In this document: positions 5,778 through 9,615 of the stretch, piece after piece | Position numbering within the stretch: position 1 is the stretch's first letter | Layout of the letters: each line of letters starts with the position of its first letter | NCBI GenBank assembly: GCA_041642315.1 | Contig: JBEPWQ010000134.1 | Location: forward strand, 1-9,615 | Source of the DNA: JAABSQ01 sp041642315 | GTDB lineage: Bacteria > Desulfobacterota > Desulfobacteria > Desulfobacterales > Desulfococcaceae | DNA: 9,615 nt | Reading direction: 5' to 3' | Program-made: the position numbers and the translations under genes | Notes under the pieces: model-generated | Database searches by the model: none | What the model was told of the DNA's origin: nothing | What the model saw: the letters and a program-made list of their open reading frames with translations, nothing else

Positions 5778-6944
5778 ATGATGGAATCCGCCAAAGCCCA
5801 GAGCGGGGGCGAACCGCTCTGCCTGGTCCCCAAAAATATTCCGGAAGAGGTGACCGACACCGATCGGGAGTTTTTCTTTCAAGTCGTCTCCGTCGACCTG
5901 AATGAGGAACAGAAAAGCCGAATCCTGAAACCGCCCCGCATTTTTCCCCGGCAGGAGGCGATACTGGCGGTGCACTGGCATCCGGAATTCGTCCCCATGA
6001 ATCTTATCGCCGCACGGATCGAAACCATGTTTCCCCACCGGCAGGAGAGCCTGATCATCCCGACCCAGCACAACGAAATCCTGAGCTGCGGCGCCTATTC
6101 CGGGGTGGAGGTGGACAGCTTCTCCGGAGGCTTCAACCAGAAGGTGCAGCTGCTGCTTCATTTCGAGAACGCCAATGCCGAGAAAGCCGACACCCTCAGA
6201 AAGATGCTGGCCCACACCTTCCAATACCGATCCTCTCAGCTCTTCAGCTTTATTCACACCATCACCCGGCCGGTCGAAGAGCGGATGGAGGAAGCGGCCC
6301 GCCTGACCGGGGCCAATGACACCCTGATCCGGTTCGTTCAGATCTACGTCCGAAAAATCGAGTCCCTGATCGACGCCCATTACAGCGACCTGCCGCTTCT
6401 GTCGATAAAAAACAAACTGCTTCGAAATTTCTTCGACTGCCTTCGGCCGGTCTATGGAGACACCCTTATCGACCGGGCACAGACCTTTCTCACCGCCGTT
6501 AAAAAAGAGGTCAAAGCCCATTTTTCGCTTCGCTATTTTTACCGGACCTCCGAAATCATCGAAGAGGCCAGGTCCCTTAACGCCGGCATCGTCATCCCCC
6601 ACCCCGAACAGTTCTGGCCCGTCCTGCTGGCCGAATACGACGTGGACGGCATCGAGGTCTGGAACCCCCAGTCCCAGCGGTATACCGAATTTTTGATCGG
6701 GGTCCTGAACAAAAAGAACCAGCATCGGGGTCCTTCCCACCGCCGGCTGCTGATCTTCATGGGCGACGACACCCACATGGCCGAAAAGACCCGGCCGATT
6801 CGAGAACAGAACCCGGAAAAAGCCGACCGGGAGATCGGGTTTCAGCCGGCCTGGGACGATCTCACCATTCGAAAAGCCCTGATCATGGCCGGCAGCAGCC
6901 GAAAAGAAGTGATTTGCGAATACAAAAGCCGTCTCGCCGGATAA
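5778..6944 (+). CDS. PHP-like metal-dependent hydrolase candidate, function unknown
   Basis: This 388-residue cytoplasmic protein has no family name I can give with confidence. Its motif order follows PHP (polymerase and histidinol phosphatase) hydrolases: AVHWHPE (65-70) with a paired HxH, then TQHNE (96-100) and SGVEVDS (108-114). After ~150 helical residues come AGIVIPHPEQF (269-279), DVDGIEVWN (288-296) and FMGDDTHM (327-334). These match the PHP signatures HxH, H/E, GxE, HP, GIEVxN and GSDxH. Candidate metal ligands are H66, H68, H98, E111, H275, E293, D331 and H333. The helical insert between the two motif groups is larger than in minimal PHP proteins. PHP enzymes are known phosphoesterases or nucleases, so a phosphate-ester substrate is plausible but unproven. 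It lies 25 bp after the XXXCH gene and 15 bp before the amphi-Trp gene. Starts at 5778 or 5781 are both possible. Confidence 0.6.
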   Translation: MMESAKAQSGGEPLCLVPKNIPEEVTDTDREFFFQVVSVDLNEEQKSRILKPPRIFPRQEAILAVHWHPEFVPMNLIAARIETMFPHRQESLIIPTQHNEILSCGAYSGVEVDSFSGGFNQKVQLLLHFENANAEKADTLRKMLAHTFQYRSSQLFSFIHTITRPVEERMEEAARLTGANDTLIRFVQIYVRKIESLIDAHYSDLPLLSIKNKLLRNFFDCLRPVYGDTLIDRAQTFLTAVKKEVKAHFSLRYFYRTSEIIEEARSLNAGIVIPHPEQFWPVLLAEYDVDGIEVWNPQSQRYTEFLIGVLNKKNQHRGPSHRRLLIFMGDDTHMAEKTRPIREQNPEKADREIGFQPAWDDLTIRKALIMAGSSRKEVICEYKSRLAG

Positions 6945-6959
6945 CCCAAGGAGAACCCC

Positions 6960-7223
6960 ATGGCCAAAAAAGAAGAATTCCAACACGAATCGATTCAGGA
7001 CAACCATACCATCAGCCAATACCTTCAGGCCCTGATCGACGGCCTGGAGAACGGAAAAATCGTTTTGAATTCCGAGGACAAGCAGATCATTTTCCATCCC
7101 GGGGATTTGATGGAGATGGTCATCAAAGCCAAAAAAAAGGGAGACAAGAACAAGATTTCCCTCAAATTCTCCTGGAAGGACACACCGGGAGGGCGCACCG
7201 AACCGGTTCGCATCACCACCTGA
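6960..7223 (+). CDS. Amphi-Trp domain protein
   Basis: This 87-residue acidic/basic protein fits the small amphi-Trp family. It has a helix NHTISQYLQALIDGLENG (15-32), then beta segments KIVL, QIIFHPG and LMEMVIKAKKK, and a final strand ISLKFSWK whose Trp72 is the residue that names the family. There is no signal peptide, cysteine pair or membrane segment. Amphi-Trp proteins have no established function that I know of; they recur beside ATP-grasp and kinase genes, as here. AAGGAG at 6948-6953 precedes the ATG by 6 nt. The stop is only 7 bp from the next start, which lacks its own ribosome binding site, so the two are probably translationally coupled. A role as substrate or carrier for the neighbouring kinase or ligase is speculation. 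Confidence 0.8.
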   Translation: MAKKEEFQHESIQDNHTISQYLQALIDGLENGKIVLNSEDKQIIFHPGDLMEMVIKAKKKGDKNKISLKFSWKDTPGGRTEPVRITT

Positions 7224-7230
7224 TTCCCCG

Positions 7231-8865
7231 ATGGAATACATCATTGAAAACTTTCGGTTCCTGGTGATCGAAACCGAAACCCAGGTCAAACTCACCTACG
7301 GGCTGCTGTCGGACTTTCGCATCTCAGTTCTGGAAAAAATCCTCTCGAAAGACGACTATATCGACAACCTCAAGGCCACCGTCGAAAACGCCTGTTTCTC
7401 CAAAATCCACATCCTCAAGGGCCATGTCGATCAGAAGAAGATCAACGACATTCGGGCCCTGCACATTATTTCGGTCAACCTCGAGCGGATCGCCGATTAT
7501 TGCGTCAATGTCGCCCGCCAGACCGAATATCTGTCCGATCTGGCTTTTTTCCGGCGGTACGACTACCATTCGATGTTTACGGAAATCCAGAAGGGGCTCT
7601 CCCGCATTATTCCGGTGTTTAACGGCCGGGGATTGTCGGCGGCATTGGAGATCTGCCGCATCGAGTCCCGAATGGATCAGCTCTATAAAGAGAGCTTCGA
7701 TCGCATCATGATCGAACTCAAGGAGGGGCGGCAGGTCGGCAACCTGATCACCACCATTTTCATCTTCCGCTATCTGGAGCGGATCGGCGACGCCCTTCTC
7801 AACATCGGAGAGGCCCTTATTTTCGCCATTCTCGGAGACCGCATCAAGATCCGCCAGTTCGACGCCCTTCAGAAGACCCTCTCCGAGGCAGGATTCAAGG
7901 AAGACCTGTCGGATATCGATTTTTCCTCTTTCTGGGGGTCCCGGTCCGGCTGCCGCATCAGCAAGGTGGGCCGAAAAAACCCGGCCAGCTTCACCACCCA
8001 GGGCGTCTTTAAAGAAGGGGTACTCAAGAAGATCAAGCGGGAGCAGGAAAACATCCGCCGGTGGGAGGAGATCTATCCGGGCATTGTCCCCAAGATTTTC
8101 GGGTATCATGAAAATCAAGACACCGCCTCGCTGCTGGTGGAATTTCTGCCGGGCTGCACCCTGGACCAGATCATCCTCACCGAAAACGCCGATTCGGTCC
8201 GGGACGTCATTTTTATATTCGAAGAGACCCTCAGCGATATCTGGCAAAAAACCCGCACCCCCGGTCCATTCGATACCGATTACATGGTCCAGCTGAAATC
8301 CCGGCTGGAAGGCGTCCACCGGGTCCATCCCCAATTTTACAGACCGGCGCAGCATTTGGGAGCCCTTCGCATCCGTTCGTCCGACGACCTGATTCACGCC
8401 TGCACAGACCTGGAAAAATCGGCGCCCGCGCCGTTTACCGTCTTCATCCACGGCGATTTCAACGTCAACAACATCGTCTTCAATCAGGGGGAGGAGAAGG
8501 TCTATTTCATCGACCTGCATCGGTCCCGAAAGGCCGATTACGTACAGGACGCCTCGGTCTTTCTGGTCTCCATCTTTCGAATGCCGGTCTTCGACATCGA
8601 GCTTCGGGAACGGCTCAATACCGTCACCCTCTATTTCTATGAATGGTTTGCCGACTTCGCCCTGAAAAACGCGGATTCGACCTTTCAGTTTCGATTGGCC
8701 CTGGCCCTGGCGCGGTCTTTTTATACCTCCATCCGATTCGAACTCAACCGGGATTTCGCCAGAGAAATGTACCTTCGATCCCTTTTTCTGATGGAACAGA
8801 CATCGGCCCATCAGGGGCGTCCCCTCCCGGACTTTATTCTTCCGGAGAGCGTTCTTTTTTATTGA
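7231..8865 (+). CDS. PhoU domain fused to an APH/choline-kinase-like kinase domain
   Basis: This is a 544-residue two-part protein. Residues ~1-210 are a PhoU module with both repeats marked by their signature helices: NLERIADYCVNVA (83-95) and YLERIGDALLNIGE (181-194). Residues ~240-540 form a protein-kinase-like phosphotransferase of the APH/choline kinase type. QGVFKEG (257-263) may hold the ATP-binding lysine (Lys261), followed by a KREQENIRRWEE helix (269-280). VPKIFGYHE and LLVEFLPGCTLD form the hinge region. The catalytic loop is IHGDFNVNN (406-414) with Asp409 and Asn414, and the metal-binding aspartate is in FIDLHRSRKADY (Asp428). All catalytic residues appear intact. No Shine-Dalgarno sequence precedes the ATG, suggesting coupling to the gene 7 bp upstream. 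Such kinases phosphorylate small molecules or proteins; the substrate is unknown. The PhoU part suggests control by phosphate status, perhaps through PstB or metal. Nothing supports antibiotic resistance. Confidence 0.85.
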   Translation: MEYIIENFRFLVIETETQVKLTYGLLSDFRISVLEKILSKDDYIDNLKATVENACFSKIHILKGHVDQKKINDIRALHIISVNLERIADYCVNVARQTEYLSDLAFFRRYDYHSMFTEIQKGLSRIIPVFNGRGLSAALEICRIESRMDQLYKESFDRIMIELKEGRQVGNLITTIFIFRYLERIGDALLNIGEALIFAILGDRIKIRQFDALQKTLSEAGFKEDLSDIDFSSFWGSRSGCRISKVGRKNPASFTTQGVFKEGVLKKIKREQENIRRWEEIYPGIVPKIFGYHENQDTASLLVEFLPGCTLDQIILTENADSVRDVIFIFEETLSDIWQKTRTPGPFDTDYMVQLKSRLEGVHRVHPQFYRPAQHLGALRIRSSDDLIHACTDLEKSAPAPFTVFIHGDFNVNNIVFNQGEEKVYFIDLHRSRKADYVQDASVFLVSIFRMPVFDIELRERLNTVTLYFYEWFADFALKNADSTFQFRLALALARSFYTSIRFELNRDFAREMYLRSLFLMEQTSAHQGRPLPDFILPESVLFY

Positions 8866-8903
8866 GGAAGGAACGCCGATTCAATTTACCTCTTCTATAT
8901 AGC

Positions 8904-8909
8904 AAGGAG
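8904..8909 (+). promoter_or_regulatory. Ribosome binding site of the ATP-grasp gene
   Basis: AAGGAG lies 8 nt before the ATG at 8918. A nearer ATG at 8913 is in a different frame, which closes after about 30 codons, and the RimK-like protein is read only from 8918. The 52-bp spacer (8866-8917) is A/T-rich and contains TATATA, but I cannot support a promoter there. Confidence 0.75.
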
Positions 8910-8917
8910 CTCATGCG

Positions 8918-9615
8918 ATGCCGAAAATCGGAGTGGTCGGAACCATCGGCGGATGGTCCTCCGAAATGCTGGCGGACAAGGTGGCGGAAAAAACCGGATA
9001 CCGGCTGTTGATAGATCCGAAAAAGATCTGCCTGGACCTGGTAGCGAAAACGGTCCGGTACGAAGATACCGATCTGGCCGGCCTGGATGGACTGATGATC
9101 AAAAAAGTGGGGGCACGGTACTCCCCCGATCTTCTGGATCGCCTGGAGATGCTTCGGTTCCTCCACGAACGGGGGCTTCGCATGTTTTCCAACCCCTTTG
9201 CCATTATGCGGGTTCTGGACCGCCTCAGCTGCACCGTCACCCTGGCCGGCGGCGGCATCCCCATGCCCCCGACCACCGTCACCGAAGATGTGGATGCGGC
9301 CCTGAATGCCGTCGCCGACTACGGAAAGGCGGTCTTTAAACCCCTGTTCAGTTCCAAGGCCCGGGGGATGAAGGTGATCCCCGACGGACCGGATGCACCC
9401 CGGGAGGTCGCGGCCTTCAAACAGGAAAACGAGATCATGTACATCCAGAAAATGATGGACCTGGGGGGCCAGGATCTGGGGGTCGCCTTTCTCGGGGGCG
9501 AATACCTGACCACCTATGCCCGGCGCGGTCAAAACGCCTCCTGGAATACCACCACCCGGTCCGGCGGCAAATACCAGTCCTACACCCCGTCCGATCAGAC
9601 CGTGGCCCTGGCACA
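8918..9615 (+). CDS. GAK-system RimK-like ATP-grasp ligase, 3'-truncated by the window edge
   Basis: The frame is open from 8918 to the window end, giving 232 residues without a stop. It reads as a RimK/LysX-like ATP-grasp ligase, which joins an amine, often of an amino acid, to an ATP-activated carboxylate. The N-terminal preATP-grasp region starts KIGVVGTIGG (3-12) with a further segment DGLMIKKVG (57-65). The linker FSNPFAIMRVLDRL (90-103) and GIPMPPT (113-119) correspond to the RimK N-S-x-x-A-x-x-x-x-D-K and 'PxT' segments. The ATP-binding lysine is likely Lys141 in AVFKPL, followed by a flexible SSKARGM loop (145-151). IMYIQKMM (173-180) is the hinge. The substrate-side stretch WNTTTRSGGKYQ (209-220) parallels the RimK NxxxGG region. 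The final Mg-binding Glu/Asn motif should lie just beyond the window. It matches the recalled 'GAK system ATP-grasp enzyme', next to amphi-Trp and XXXCH genes. Confidence 0.85.
   Translation, partial: MPKIGVVGTIGGWSSEMLADKVAEKTGYRLLIDPKKICLDLVAKTVRYEDTDLAGLDGLMIKKVGARYSPDLLDRLEMLRFLHERGLRMFSNPFAIMRVLDRLSCTVTLAGGGIPMPPTTVTEDVDAALNAVADYGKAVFKPLFSSKARGMKVIPDGPDAPREVAAFKQENEIMYIQKMMDLGGQDLGVAFLGGEYLTTYARRGQNASWNTTTRSGGKYQSYTPSDQTVALA

Noticed and set aside
5778..6944. Reading the 388-aa gene as the CofD-like member of a GAK cluster
   Set aside because: I see no N-terminal GGT-type nucleotide or phosphate-binding motif of CofD; the motif order fits PHP proteins better.
1365..8811. Long minus-strand open frames (for example 1365-2675, 2651-3577, 3677-5128, 5721-7295, 7324-8811)
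   Set aside because: They lie opposite confident genes, and their translations are rich in Gly, His, Asp and Gln with no recognisable domains, as expected for the antisense of high-GC coding sequence.
7950..8865. APH-like domain as an antibiotic resistance gene
   Set aside because: It is fused to a PhoU domain and embedded in a phosphate operon, with no mobile element nearby; the kinase fold is shared by many non-resistance enzymes.

Overview
The window looks like a chromosomal segment of a Desulfobacterota (deltaproteobacterial, probably sulfate-reducing) bacterium. The basis is the moderately high GC content, the protein style, and a set of genes I know mainly from that group. This is inference; there is no rRNA or other marker in the window. 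All recognised genes lie on the + strand, and no mobile element, tRNA, rRNA or CRISPR array is visible.

Layout: (1) 2-676, the 3' end of an Smr-domain gene whose start lies outside the window. (2) 677-875, an intergenic region with three in-phase 11-bp repeats centred on TAACA, which look like a PhoB-type Pho box. (3) 876-5140, a complete high-affinity phosphate uptake operon, pstS-pstC-pstA-pstB-phoU. A very strong 14-bp hairpin sits between pstS and pstC. (4) 5204-9615, a closely spaced accessory set running on from phoU: a protein ending in a Cys-His motif (XXXCH type), a large protein with PHP-phosphoesterase-like metal motifs, an 87-aa amphi-Trp protein, a 544-aa fusion of a PhoU domain to an APH/choline-kinase-like kinase domain, and a RimK-like ATP-grasp ligase that runs off the window.

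The XXXCH, amphi-Trp and ATP-grasp trio matches what I recall of the uncharacterised 'GAK system' defined in protein family databases. What stands out is its direct attachment to pstSCAB-phoU, the second PhoU domain fused to a kinase, and the PHP-like partner. A plausible inference is that the cluster is a phosphate-status-responsive system. In that model PstSCAB imports phosphate and PhoU reports transport status. The PhoU-kinase, PHP-like hydrolase and ATP-grasp ligase would then add and remove a phosphate or amino-acid modification on a target, which might be the amphi-Trp/XXXCH proteins. No step of this is demonstrated by the sequence.
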